A stretch of DNA of 64,000 bases from Flavonifractor hominis (GTDB lineage: Bacteria; Bacillota; Clostridia; Oscillospirales; Oscillospiraceae), in the NCBI RefSeq assembly GCF_040095835.1, contig NZ_JBBMFT010000001.1, positions 558,001-622,000 of the forward strand. The letters run 5' to 3'. Positions within the stretch are counted from its first letter, which is position 1, and each line of letters begins with the position of its first letter. Below the pieces are notes generated by a model. That model saw only the letters and a program-made list of their open reading frames with translations, did no database searches and had not been told where the DNA came from. A program made the position numbers and the translations under genes. Positions 8,020-16,647 of this stretch are shown here, one piece after another.

Positions 8020-8972
8020 ACGGACCCTTCTGGAAAGACAGTGTTCGTTTGGATCCATCTGCCTCAGGCCATTTGGCCGCACTGTTTACGATCCTTGTCT
8101 GGGGTACCACATTTATTTCCACAAAGGTTCTGTTGGTGCATTTTCAGCCTGTGGAGATCCTGTTTATTCGTTTCGTCATTGGTTTTTTAGCCCTGGTAGT
8201 GGTCTTTCCCCGGCGTCTGAAAGACACCACACCTAAGCAAGAACTCACCCTTGCTGCCGCAGGTCTGTGCGGAGTCTGCCTTTATTATTTACTGGAAAAT
8301 ATTGCTTTGACAAGCACCATGGCCTCCAACATCAGTGTGATCGTCTCTATAGCACCCTTCTTTACCGCCATTTTGTCCCACTTTCTGCTCAAAGAAAAAG
8401 GAACGCTGCGCATCCATTTCTTCCTCGGTTTTGCGGTAGCCATGGTCGGTATCGCTTTCATCAGCTTCAACGGTTCCACCCTTCACCTCAGTCCCGTAGG
8501 CGACATACTGGCCCTGCTGGCTGCCATTGTATGGGCCTTTTACTCCATTTTGACCAGGCTCATCAGCGGATATGGTTATCCCACCGTTCTGACCACCCGC
8601 CGGACATTCTTCTACGGCATTCTGTTTATGATCCCAGCGCTGTTTCTGTTGGATTTTCACCCGGAGCTGACCCGCTTCGCCGATCCCGTTTCCCTGCTGA
8701 ACATGGTCTTTCTGGGGTTGGGTGCCTCGGCGCTCTGCTTTGTCACATGGAATTTTGCAGTCAAACAGCTGGGGCCGGTCAAGACCAGTATTTACATCTA
8801 TATGGTCCCTGTTATCACAGTGACTGCCTCGGTACTGATCCTGCACGAACCGTTCACCTGGATGACCGGCGTAGGGACCGTACTGACGCTGGCAGGGCTG
8901 TTTCTCTCCGAGTGCAAATTCTCAAAACGGCCCGCCCCAGACCAGAGCACCGACCGGTCTCCTTCTGTTTAA
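8016..8972 (+). CDS. EamA-domain (DMT superfamily) transporter
   Basis: A 318-residue membrane protein with ten predicted helices arranged as two EamA repeats. The first begins LAALFTILVWGTTFISTK and the second LALLAAIVWAFYSILTRL. Such proteins export or import small metabolites; the substrate cannot be read from sequence. It overlaps the ABC-class ATPase gene by 4 nt and shares its possible TetR control. The C-terminus is polar and cytosolic. Confidence 0.9.
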   Translation: MNGPFWKDSVRLDPSASGHLAALFTILVWGTTFISTKVLLVHFQPVEILFIRFVIGFLALVVVFPRRLKDTTPKQELTLAAAGLCGVCLYYLLENIALTSTMASNISVIVSIAPFFTAILSHFLLKEKGTLRIHFFLGFAVAMVGIAFISFNGSTLHLSPVGDILALLAAIVWAFYSILTRLISGYGYPTVLTTRRTFFYGILFMIPALFLLDFHPELTRFADPVSLLNMVFLGLGASALCFVTWNFAVKQLGPVKTSIYIYMVPVITVTASVLILHEPFTWMTGVGTVLTLAGLFLSECKFSKRPAPDQSTDRSPSV

Positions 8973-9400
8973 ACGGCAAAGGCAGCGGCCCAGAAGTTCC
9001 TTTCCGGGCCACTCTGCACACCGGCACGCTCACGCCTTATGATCTGGTGGCCCCATTTTTTACTCAGCACACGGTCTCTCCTTGTGAACGGCAGAGTATG
9101 GATGCCGCCTGGCGCGCCCTGGAGGATTTTACCGGCGGTGAAAATGCGCTGGTGGTGATGGACGGCTCCGGCTCCATGTATGGCGTCTGCAGCAGGTGTT
9201 CCAGCTGCTGCTCCACACCACCGTAAAGTACCGCCTTTCCCCGGAGGAGCTGCCCGACAGGCTCTGCATCATTTTTTTGACCGCTGTGTGGATAACGGCG
9301 CACAGGCCAATCTCGACCGCGCTCGGGCACACTTTGCACAATATGGGTATCCGCTGCATCCCCTTATGATGGATGTCCTGAGCAATCCGCGCCATGCGGC
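8973..9400 (+). pseudogene. Remnant of a DUF2828-like VWA-domain protein
   Basis: Three reading frames in turn carry pieces of one family. About 8974-9185 encodes LTPYDLVAPFF and then ALEDFTGGENALVVMDGSGSMYG, a VWA MIDAS motif (DGSGS). About 9180-9290 encodes QVFQLLLHTTVKYRLSPEEL in a second frame. About 9290-9370 encodes ANLDRARAHFAQYGYPLHPL in a third. The order matches DUF2828 proteins, but most of the N-terminal half and the section between the MIDAS motif and the second piece are missing. It starts directly after the EamA stop. DUF2828 proteins share a VWA module with TROVE/Ro-type RNA-binding proteins; that link is from general knowledge and is tentative. Confidence 0.75.
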
Positions 9401-9447
9401 CATCACAGCCTGATAGCACCCCCGTTTTGTATGAGGAGATGGAAACT

Positions 9448-10785
9448 ATGGCCAATCCGTTCCACCTTCCACCACAAGTGAATACCGCTCTGTCTCTGCT
9501 GGAGGCCGCCGGTTTTGAAGCGTTTTTGGTGGGCGGCGCGGTCCGTGACCAGCTGTTGGGCTTAGGCGCGGGAAAAGACTGGGATATCGCCACCAGTGCC
9601 CGCCCCTGGGAAATAGCCAATGTATTTGTCAGCTCTCGTGTGATACGAACAGGCTGGAAACATGGCACTGTAACGGTACTCCTGGATGGCATGCCCCTTG
9701 AGATCACCACCTACCGCACCGGCGGTCCCGGCCCGGCAGGATTTGCCGGAAGCCTGGAGGAAGACCTGGCCCACCGGGACTTTACCATAAATGCCATGGC
9801 CTATCACCCCAGAACCGGCCTTGTAGATCTATATGGCGGGCAGGAAGATCTGGTCTGTGGTATGGTACGCTGCGTGGGAAATCCGGACCAGCGCTTTCAG
9901 GAGGATGGTCTGCGCCTTCTGCGCGGCCTTCGTTTTGCTGCGATATTCCGTATGCAGCTGGCTCCCGACACCGCCATGGCCATCCACCGGAACCGTGCGT
10001 TGCTGCAGGCTGTAGCTCCGGAACGCATTCACTCTGAATGGACCAGACTTCTTTGTGGTCCGGACGCAGAGCATGTCCTTCGCATCTTTGCCGATGTAGC
10101 CGCTGTATCGATCCCCGAGCTGGCCCCCATGTTTGGCTTTGAGCAACATAACCCCCACCATGACAAAGACATCTGGGAGCATACTCTGGCTGTTTTATCC
10201 GCTGTACCGCCCGATCCCGTACTTCGCTGGGCGGCCTTATTTCATGACATTGGAAAGCCGCAGTGCTTTTCCTGCTCCGAGGACGGCACAGGACATTTTT
10301 ACGGCCATGGGACGCTGAGCGCTCAGCTGGCCGACGCCATTCTCACCCGCCTGCGCTGTGACACCGCCAGCCGGACCCGTATCGTGACGCTTGTCCGCCG
10401 CCATGACACGCCTATCCTGCCGGAACCGAAACCGGTTTGCCGATTGCTCAATCAGTTGGGACCGGAAGGCGTCCGCCAGCTGATTGAACTGCATAAAGCC
10501 GATACCATAGGCCAGTCCATCCTCTGCCGCGACCGTTTGGAACAATATCGGCAGGCAGAGGCGGTATTGGATGAACTACTGCGGAAAAAAGCCTGCTTTT
10601 CCCGCAAAGATCTGGCTATCCATGGCAAGGATCTGACCGCATTGGGCCTGCATGGCAAAGCCGTGGGCACTGCACTGCAGACCTGCCTGGAAGCCGTGCT
10701 GGACGGGCGCGTCTCCAACGAACGAAACGCACTGCTGGCGTTTCTTCTGTCTGATCCGCTCCATTTTCCCCCTTCGTCCATCTGA
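9448..10785 (+). CDS. cca: CCA tRNA nucleotidyltransferase
   Basis: This enzyme adds or repairs the 3' CCA end of tRNAs from CTP and ATP without a template. The 445-residue form starts at ATG 9448 behind GAGGAGATGGAAACT. Near residues 20-50 lies GGAVRDQLLG with the catalytic DWDIAT carboxylates, then the RRxR-like helical region (GLRLLRGLRFAA). A C-terminal HD domain follows (EHTLAVLSAV, then LFHDIGK), so it is the class II CCA/HD type. It sits downstream of the VWA remnant with no obvious operon partners. Confidence 0.93.
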   Translation: MANPFHLPPQVNTALSLLEAAGFEAFLVGGAVRDQLLGLGAGKDWDIATSARPWEIANVFVSSRVIRTGWKHGTVTVLLDGMPLEITTYRTGGPGPAGFAGSLEEDLAHRDFTINAMAYHPRTGLVDLYGGQEDLVCGMVRCVGNPDQRFQEDGLRLLRGLRFAAIFRMQLAPDTAMAIHRNRALLQAVAPERIHSEWTRLLCGPDAEHVLRIFADVAAVSIPELAPMFGFEQHNPHHDKDIWEHTLAVLSAVPPDPVLRWAALFHDIGKPQCFSCSEDGTGHFYGHGTLSAQLADAILTRLRCDTASRTRIVTLVRRHDTPILPEPKPVCRLLNQLGPEGVRQLIELHKADTIGQSILCRDRLEQYRQAEAVLDELLRKKACFSRKDLAIHGKDLTALGLHGKAVGTALQTCLEAVLDGRVSNERNALLAFLLSDPLHFPPSSI

Positions 10786-10856
10786 GTGCTGCAAGAGCGC
10801 ATATGAATTCCGGGTGTGTCCGCACCCCTCTGGGCACAGGGGATACCATTCTTTGT

Positions 10857-10885
10857 TTTACTTCCTGTCGACAATCGTATATACT
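10857..10885 (+). promoter_or_regulatory. Probable promoter of the YbaK-like gene
   Basis: TTTACT (10857-10862) and TATACT (10880-10885) are separated by 17 nt and lie 33 nt before the start codon at 10918. Confidence 0.6.
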
Positions 10886-10917
10886 AAGATGGAAAACTCT
10901 GATGGGAAGGTGTCAAC

Positions 10918-11400
10918 ATGTCTTTGGAACGGGTCAAGGAATACTTTGAGCAGGTCGGTCTTGGCAGCAGAATCATCGTACCCGAGGCCTCCAGTGCCAC
11001 TGTGGCAGAGGCAGCGCAAGCTCTGGGCTGTCAACCGTGTCAGATCGCAAAAACCATGTCCTTCTTGGTGGGCGGTGCTCCGGTACTGATCGTTACAGCG
11101 GGAGATGCCAAGGTGGACAATCCGAAATACAAGGCTTTTTTCCACGAAAAAGCCAAGATGATTCCCGCCAATCAGGTAGAATCCTGCATTGGACATGCTC
11201 CAGGCGGCGTGTGTCCGTTTGCTACGCTCCCCGGTGTAACCGTCTACCTGGATCGCTCCCTCAAGCGTTTTACACATGTCTACCCCGCCGCCGGCAGCAG
11301 CCAGAGCGCGGTGGATCTGTCCCTGGAAGAGCTGGAGATCCATTCCCACTCTTCCGGCTGGCTGGACGTCTGCAAGGATTGGGATGAGGCAGCCGTATAA
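10918..11400 (+). CDS. YbaK/EbsC family aminoacyl-tRNA deacylase-like protein
   Basis: A 160-residue single-domain protein of the YbaK/ProX superfamily, which hydrolyses mischarged tRNAs such as Cys- or Ala-tRNA(Pro). The family pattern is visible: QIAKTMSFLVGGAPVLIVTAGDAKVD near residues 42-67 with the conserved lysine region, and GGVCPFATLPGV in the active-site loop. It is preceded by its own sigma-A-like promoter and followed by a strong hairpin, so it is probably monocistronic. The exact tRNA substrate is not known for this subgroup. Confidence 0.88.
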   Translation: MSLERVKEYFEQVGLGSRIIVPEASSATVAEAAQALGCQPCQIAKTMSFLVGGAPVLIVTAGDAKVDNPKYKAFFHEKAKMIPANQVESCIGHAPGGVCPFATLPGVTVYLDRSLKRFTHVYPAAGSSQSAVDLSLEELEIHSHSSGWLDVCKDWDEAAV

Positions 11401-11437
11401 CTCCAATTTCTTACCAGAGAGCGTTTTTTGCTCCCAA

Positions 11438-11480
11438 AGCAAGGGCGGCCCGCAGCGATATGCTGCGGGCCGCCCTTGCT
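11438..11480. terminator. Strong hairpin between convergent genes
   Basis: A 19-bp perfect stem with a 5-nt loop (GATAT) separates the YbaK-like gene from the convergent WYL gene. The flanking T-runs are weak. Confidence 0.8.
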
Positions 11481-11495
11481 ATTCCTTTCCCTTAT

Positions 11496-12485
11496 TTAAT
11501 CATACAGTGAGGAAATGGCATGGATATGCTCCTTCATGGCCTGCACCACCGGCTCCGGCCCAAGTACCCTTGCCTTCTCTCCAAAGCCGCACAGCCAGGC
11601 AAAAAACTGGGGACTGACCACCACTTCGGTCTGGACGGTAAAGTGCTCGGTATCCTCCGGTACCAAAGACACATCCTGCCCCAGCCGGTCCAACACCGCC
11701 CCCACCAGTTCCCGGTCAAAGCGCATTCGGACAGACACCATTTCCCCGGTAAACATCCCAAATACCCGACGGGCATATAGTCCCATATCCAACGCAGCAT
11801 AGGCCTCCTGCCCATCCCGCGGCTGCTGAGTGACACCGATGTCAGCCATTTTGTCCACCCGGAAATGCTTGATGATACCGGCCTGCGTATCAAACCCCAC
11901 CAGATAGTAGTTCTCGTCATCCCAGGTCAGTGCATAGGGGCTGATGACATACCATTCCCCTCCGCGCCGAAACTGCCGCTTTTTCTCCATGGTGTACTCA
12001 AAGTAATGAAAGCGGATCTTTCGATTTTCCCCGATACCACGGTGGATCTCATCGACGTTGTAATAAATGGACTCATTCATGGTCTTGACCCGATTTTTGA
12101 CATAGACCTGCCGGTTGAGCTGCTGTGCTTCATAGATGCTGGCCAGAGCCTCAATTTTTTTGATCAGGCTCACGGTCTTTTTCTGTGTAATAAATTTCGA
12201 GGATTGGACACTGTCCACCAGCAGCTTCAGCTCGGGCAGTTCGAACTCCCGCCGGGCCGCATACCAGCCGCTGTTCCGCCCGGAACCAGCCTGCAGGATG
12301 TCCATACCAAAATTCCGCAGGGCCTCCAGATCGTCATAGATGCTCTTGCGCTCAGCAGAAATACCATGGCGGTCCAGTTCCTGAATGAGCTGCGCCACCG
12401 TCACGGGGTGTGCTTCATCCGAATTGTGCAGCAAATACTCCATGATGTACAAAATCTTCAGCTTCTGGTACGGGGCACGGGCCAT
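11496..12485 (-). CDS. WYL-domain transcriptional regulator
   Basis: A 329-residue protein with an N-terminal winged helix (residues ~1-75), a helical linker, and a WYL domain with WYVISPYALTWDDENYYLVGFD near residues 175-200. A C-terminal WCX-like domain follows. The ATG at 12485 has AAGGAG ten bases upstream; a GTG two codons earlier is less likely. It belongs to a different WYL subgroup from the one at the left edge. No neighbouring target is obvious; it may regulate itself or the membrane-protein gene upstream. Confidence 0.9.
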   Translation of the reverse strand: MARAPYQKLKILYIMEYLLHNSDEAHPVTVAQLIQELDRHGISAERKSIYDDLEALRNFGMDILQAGSGRNSGWYAARREFELPELKLLVDSVQSSKFITQKKTVSLIKKIEALASIYEAQQLNRQVYVKNRVKTMNESIYYNVDEIHRGIGENRKIRFHYFEYTMEKKRQFRRGGEWYVISPYALTWDDENYYLVGFDTQAGIIKHFRVDKMADIGVTQQPRDGQEAYAALDMGLYARRVFGMFTGEMVSVRMRFDRELVGAVLDRLGQDVSLVPEDTEHFTVQTEVVVSPQFFAWLCGFGEKARVLGPEPVVQAMKEHIHAISSLYD

Positions 12486-12627
12486 GACCACACCACTCCT
12501 TTGGCTCCGGGATCTTCCTCCCTTACTATACCACTAATATTTGTTTTTGAAAAATAGTCCATGGCAAAATCCGGACAAATACCCCAGCAAGGACTGCACA
12601 AGCCATCTTCTTTCTGCGCCCCAGCAT

Positions 12628-12667
12628 AACAAAGGATCTGTCCCGTTATCCGGACAGATCCTTTGTT
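12628..12667. other. 16-bp perfect inverted repeat (possible terminator)
   Basis: Arms 12628-12643 and 12652-12667 pair perfectly around an 8-nt loop, in the gap between a WYL gene and a YczE-type gene. Neither side has a clear T-run. It could end transcription from the YczE gene on the minus strand. The rest of this 269-nt gap shows nothing else convincing. Confidence 0.6.
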
Positions 12668-12754
12668 CTTGGCCGCGTGCTCCGCACAGCGCAGTTCTAT
12701 TCCCTGATGATACCGGTACACAAAAGATTGATCAGGGCACTGCGGCAGCAGGGC

Positions 12755-13408
12755 TCAAAGCAAATAGCGCTGAGCAAAGCGCTTCATGGGGCGGTTGACC
12801 TGCTTTGCAGTCAGGCCCACAAAAATGGCTGCCGCCACAGTGCCCTCCCGCACGCCGGACAGCTGATGTAGAAATACCAAAGAAAGCAGGCAGGCGATGA
12901 GGACCAGCGTCACGTCAAAGCCCACTTTGGCGTTGGCAAACTTTACCCGGAAGGCCTTGCAGACGGCCAATACCATACCTTCGCCCGCTAACGTAACCAC
13001 ATTGGCTGTCACTTCAAAGCTGACCCCTATCCCGACCAGCAAGATTCCCACCACGCACAGCAGCCACTGCGCGGGATAGGTCCCGACTGTGATCCCCCGC
13101 AGGGCCCACACGCTGAAATCGGTAAGTACTCCGAACACCAGCGCCACCGGCAGCTGGAGCAACTGGACCGGGTCATATTGCCGCCGCAGCAGCAAAATCT
13201 GCAGCAAGATGAGCACAATATGCATCACGATGGTTGCAGTACCCACACTGAGCGGGGTGAACTGGCTCACTACATAGGGCAGGCTGGAAATTGGCGAGGT
13301 ACCCAGTCCCGCCTTAATGGAAAAGGCCACACCGAAGGCCATGATGAACAACCCCACACACAGCAAAAGGCTGCGCCGGATGGTACTGCGGATCTGTGTC
13401 TGCTGCAT
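12755..13408 (-). CDS. YczE/YyaS/YitT-type membrane protein (DUF6198-like)
   Basis: A 217-residue integral membrane protein with five or six predicted helices. The family signature is the first segment, FGVAFSIKAGLGTSPISSLPYV. A later section ANVVTLAGEGMVLAVCKAF resembles the repeated half of these proteins. The start ATG at 13408 is preceded by GAGGG; a GTG one codon upstream is a poorer choice. The family function is unknown, although some members lie beside regulators or antibiotic genes. An AT-rich stretch with ATACGTATACG upstream (13497-13507) could hold its promoter. Confidence 0.85.
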   Translation of the reverse strand: MQQTQIRSTIRRSLLLCVGLFIMAFGVAFSIKAGLGTSPISSLPYVVSQFTPLSVGTATIVMHIVLILLQILLLRRQYDPVQLLQLPVALVFGVLTDFSVWALRGITVGTYPAQWLLCVVGILLVGIGVSFEVTANVVTLAGEGMVLAVCKAFRVKFANAKVGFDVTLVLIACLLSLVFLHQLSGVREGTVAAAIFVGLTAKQVNRPMKRFAQRYLL

Positions 13409-13555
13409 CACACACGCCCTCTTTCTGTACCGGACACACCGGTGCAGAACTCTGTCAGTAAATAATGCCGCACTTTCATGTCGGTTCCTCCAATAATACG
13501 TATACGAATTATATTACTCTTTATTATAAGCCTGCTGTCAAGGCGGGCAAAAAAA

Positions 13556-13584
13556 ACAGCCTCTGCCATTTGAGCAGAGGCTGT
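13556..13584 (-). terminator. Minus-strand terminator without an obvious upstream minus-strand gene
   Basis: Stem ACAGCCTCTGC/GCAGAGGCTGT with a 7-nt loop is followed, on the minus strand only, by eight Ts. The first minus-strand gene to its right is sigG, ending at 13963, with a plus-strand acetyltransferase gene in between. Confidence 0.75.
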
Positions 13585-13655
13585 CCAGGGCCGCCTGTGT
13601 TTTGATGCTTGTCTTTCTGTATGATCCCGGTTATACTTCAGTTGAGGTGATCGAT

Positions 13656-13934
13656 ATGGAGTTTACGCATACACCAGGGCGTATATACGCCTGCGCGCCC
13701 GACGGAACGCTGCTAGCCGAAATCACATTCCCCGACGCCGGCGGTGTTGCACAGATCGACCACACATTCGTGGCTCCCGCGCTGCGGGGACAATCTGTCG
13801 CCGGACAGCTGATGGCTGCGGCAGTCGGTCAGATCCGTACCCGCGGTCTGAAGGCCCATCCCACCTGTCCCTATGCTGTGGCATGGTTTTCCCGGCATCC
13901 GGAACAGACTGATCTGCTGGATACCGCCCTGTAG
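13656..13934 (+). CDS. Small GNAT-fold N-acetyltransferase (COG2388-like)
   Basis: A 92-residue protein that starts at an ATG behind GAGGTG. It has the core of the short GNAT family: a beta strand with GTLLAEITF, then TFVAPALRGQSVAGQLM, the acetyl-CoA binding loop and helix, and a C-terminal HPTCPYAVAWFSRHPE motif typical of COG2388. These proteins are thought to acetylate small molecules or proteins. It is convergent with sigG with only 28 nt between. Confidence 0.85.
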   Translation: MEFTHTPGRIYACAPDGTLLAEITFPDAGGVAQIDHTFVAPALRGQSVAGQLMAAAVGQIRTRGLKAHPTCPYAVAWFSRHPEQTDLLDTAL

Positions 13935-13962
13935 CAGGGGCGGTATCCAGCACTCGCATTGA

Positions 13963-14733
13963 TCAGAGGCTCTTCTTGATCTGATTGATGGCATTTTTCT
14001 CAAGGCGTGATACCTGGGCCTGAGAGATCCCTACTTCGGCTGATACCTCCATCTGCGTTTTTCCTTCAAAAAAACGCAGATTCAGAATATGCCGTTCCCG
14101 CTCGGAAAGCCGGTTCATGGCTTCTTTCAGTGCAATGTGCTCCAACCAGCTGTCATCGGTATTTTTGGAGTCTTTTACCTGATCCATAACACAGATGGTG
14201 TCCCCTCCATCGGAATACACCGGCTCATAGAGAGACACCGGGTCCACAATGGCATCCAGAGCAAACACCACGTCTTCCCGCTTGAGATCCAGCAAGCCGG
14301 CAATTTCCTCAATGCTAGGCTCCCGCTGGTGTTCACTCATAAATTTCTCTTTGGTCTGCAAAACCTTGTAAGCAGTATCCCGCATGGAGCGTGACACCCG
14401 CATGGAAGAGTTGTCCCGAAGATAGCGTCGGATCTCTCCTACGATCATAGGCACGCCGTAGGTAGAAAAACGCACATCCAGATCCGTATTAAAGTTGTCA
14501 ATGGCTTTGATCAGTCCGATGCATCCCACCTGGAACAGATCATCCACATTCTCGCCCCGGTTGGAAAACTTCTGGAGCACTGAGAGTACCAGTCTGAGGT
14601 TGCCGGCAATCAGGGCTTCCCGGGCGGCCATATCCCCCTGCTTGGTGCGGCGTAACAGCTCCATGGTCTCTTCATTTTTAAGGACCTTTAACTTGGATGT
14701 GTTGACGCCGCAGATCTCGACCTTCCCCTGCAT
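13963..14733 (-). CDS. sigG: RNA polymerase sporulation sigma factor SigG
   Basis: SigG directs late forespore transcription. The N-terminal motif KVEICGVNTSKL is a signature of SigG. Region 2 includes DDLFQVGCIGLIKAIDNF and FSTYGVPMIVGEIRRYLRD, and region 4 includes FFEGKTQMEVSAEVGISQAQVSRLEK. I prefer the ATG at 14733 (256 aa), which has GGGGAGG eight bases upstream and gives the family's usual length; an in-frame ATG at 14793 would add 20 residues. In Bacillus this gene follows spoIIGA-sigE, but neither is adjacent here. Its presence shows a spore-forming lineage. Confidence 0.95.
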   Translation of the reverse strand: MQGKVEICGVNTSKLKVLKNEETMELLRRTKQGDMAAREALIAGNLRLVLSVLQKFSNRGENVDDLFQVGCIGLIKAIDNFNTDLDVRFSTYGVPMIVGEIRRYLRDNSSMRVSRSMRDTAYKVLQTKEKFMSEHQREPSIEEIAGLLDLKREDVVFALDAIVDPVSLYEPVYSDGGDTICVMDQVKDSKNTDDSWLEHIALKEAMNRLSERERHILNLRFFEGKTQMEVSAEVGISQAQVSRLEKNAINQIKKSL

Positions 14734-14898
14734 ATCCGCCGCCTCCCCATACGTGAAGTCTGTGTTCAGTATGTCCGAGACGGAACGATTCATACCGGTG
14801 GGCTGGTCCCTATATTTTTTATCGTGGGACGGGTTTCGATGGACTTTGCCCTTCTCCTTTTTCCAACGGCAACGCTTACTTCAATGGGAGGTGTGACC

Positions 14899-16296
14899 AT
14901 GCTGACCCCAATTCTGGACGCCGGCAGTTCCCGGCCGCTCTACGAACAGCTCTATCGTCATATCCGGAGCGAGATCGAAACCGGCCGGCTCAAAGCCGGG
15001 GAGCGCCTGCCCTCCAAGCGCACCCTGGCTGCTCATCTGAAGATCAGCGTGGTGACCGTGGAGGGTGCCTATGGCCAGCTGCTGGCCGAGGGGTATCTGC
15101 GCTCCGAACCAAAGCGCGGCTTCTTTGTTCAGGCCGTACAGGAGGCGCCGCCCCCCGCTGTTCCTCTGCCCCCACTGGCCGCAGCTCCCGTGCGGCCCCG
15201 CTTTGATTATGATTTCTCCACCAGCGGCGTGGACACCAGTCTGTTTCCCTTTGCCACCTGGGCTAAGCTCATGCGGGAGGTCCTTTCGCAGCAGGAGGAC
15301 ACCCTGCTGGCCTCCTCCCACCCCCAGGGTATACCGGAATTACGGCAGGCCATTGCCCAGCACCTGTATCGTTTCCGCGGCATTCGGGCCGATCCGGAGC
15401 AGATTGTGGTGGGGGCCGGGTCGGAAACTTTACTTGGTTTTCTGGTCCAGCTGCTGGGCCGGACCGGCGCCTACGGCGTGGAGGACCCGGGCTATGCCAA
15501 GACCCATCGTATTCTGTCCAGCTGTGGGGCTAAGGTGTGTCCCATCCCGTTGGATGAGTATGGCCTAAACGTAGATCTGCTGGATGCGCAGCGCATTCAG
15601 ATCGCCCACGTGACCCCTTCCCACCACTTTCCCCTTGGTACCATCATGCCTGCCCCCCGCCGGCAGGCGCTGCTGCGCTGGGCCGCAGAGCGGCCGGAGC
15701 GTTATATCGTGGAAGAGGATTACGACAGTGAGTTCCGCTTCTCCGGCCGTCCCATTCCCGCCCTGCAGAGCCTGGATGTCGGAGAGCGTGTGATTTATCT
15801 CAATACCTTTGCCAAGACCCTGGCCCCCTCGCTGCGCGTCAGCTATATGGTACTGCCTCCCCACCTGCTGGCACGTTGGCGGCAGGAGTTCTGGTTCTAT
15901 GCCTCTACCGTTCCCTCCTTTGAACAATATGCACTGGCCCGGTTTATGGAGCGGGGCCATTTTGAGCGCCACCTCAACCGTACCCGCATGCGCTACCGCG
16001 CCCGGCGTGAGGCACTGCTGGCCGCTGCAAAAACCACTGGTTTGACGGCTGTTGGTTCCTTTTCCGGCGGGGACGCCGGGCTGCATCTGCTTCTCTGGAT
16101 GGACCGGCGCTGGCAGGAGCAGGAACTGGTGGATCGGGCTGCCGCCGTTGGTGTAGGAGTGGCTCCTCTCTCCGCTTACGACCTGAGCGCGCCGCCCGCC
16201 GGCCGGCCTCCTGCCCTCATTCTGGGCTACACAAGGGTGGACGCTGAGAAGATGATGCCCGCTCTGCTGCGTCTGAAGAACGCCTGGGGTTTTTGA
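14899..16296 (+). CDS. MocR/PdxR-like regulator (GntR DNA-binding domain fused to an aminotransferase fold)
   Basis: A 465-residue fusion. Residues ~1-75 form a GntR winged helix (RPLYEQLYRHIRSEIETG then KLSV-type recognition helix). A proline-rich linker follows (~80-105), then a type-I PLP aminotransferase domain with the lysine segment NTFAKTLAPSLRVSY and VEEDYDSEFRFSG. Such proteins use PLP as a sensor and often control vitamin B6, GABA or amino-acid genes. The ATG at 14899 has GGGAGGTG upstream. The next gene starts close to its stop, so the two are probably co-transcribed. No vitamin B6 gene lies nearby. Confidence 0.9.
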   Translation: MLTPILDAGSSRPLYEQLYRHIRSEIETGRLKAGERLPSKRTLAAHLKISVVTVEGAYGQLLAEGYLRSEPKRGFFVQAVQEAPPPAVPLPPLAAAPVRPRFDYDFSTSGVDTSLFPFATWAKLMREVLSQQEDTLLASSHPQGIPELRQAIAQHLYRFRGIRADPEQIVVGAGSETLLGFLVQLLGRTGAYGVEDPGYAKTHRILSSCGAKVCPIPLDEYGLNVDLLDAQRIQIAHVTPSHHFPLGTIMPAPRRQALLRWAAERPERYIVEEDYDSEFRFSGRPIPALQSLDVGERVIYLNTFAKTLAPSLRVSYMVLPPHLLARWRQEFWFYASTVPSFEQYALARFMERGHFERHLNRTRMRYRARREALLAAAKTTGLTAVGSFSGGDAGLHLLLWMDRRWQEQELVDRAAAVGVGVAPLSAYDLSAPPAGRPPALILGYTRVDAEKMMPALLRLKNAWGF

Positions 16297-16355
16297 CGTA
16301 TTTTTCCGTGCATGCTTTTTTCCCTTCGGCACATCCTGTAGCCGAGGTGAATCAG

Positions 16356-16589
16356 ATGCGTCAGCCTTACACCGATCTGTATGCGCTCTTCCGCCATGAC
16401 CCCAGGACGGAAGAATATTTCAATGCTCTCCCTGCCTACGTTCAGGACCGACTTCGTTCCCAGTATCAGGCAATCGATACATTGGAACACCTTAAGCTGT
16501 ACGCCCAACGAATCCAGGCCCGTCAGACATCCGCGGGAACCGTGAACATCGGTGGGAGCACCTATTTGCCCCCACCCCTCCACCTTTGA
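16356..16589 (+). CDS. Small hypothetical protein, 77 aa
   Basis: The ATG at 16356 follows GCCGAGGTGAATCAG. The protein is soluble, charged and probably helical (DLYALFRHDPRTEEYFNAL, then an arginine- and leucine-rich helix). I do not recognise its function. It starts 60 nt after the MocR gene and ends just before a strong terminator, which supports it as the last gene of that unit. Confidence 0.65.
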   Translation: MRQPYTDLYALFRHDPRTEEYFNALPAYVQDRLRSQYQAIDTLEHLKLYAQRIQARQTSAGTVNIGGSTYLPPPLHL

Positions 16590-16598
16590 TTTGGATAA

Positions 16599-16642
16599 AA
16601 AACACGTCTCCGTCGCCCTTAAAGGCAACGGAGACGTGTTTT
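16599..16642. terminator. Bidirectional terminator
   Basis: A 15-bp stem AAAACACGTCTCCGT/ACGGAGACGTGTTTT with an inner GCC/GGC pair is followed by T-rich sequence on both strands. It ends the MocR unit on the plus strand and the XRE gene on the minus strand. Confidence 0.9.
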
Positions 16643-16647
16643 CCTTT

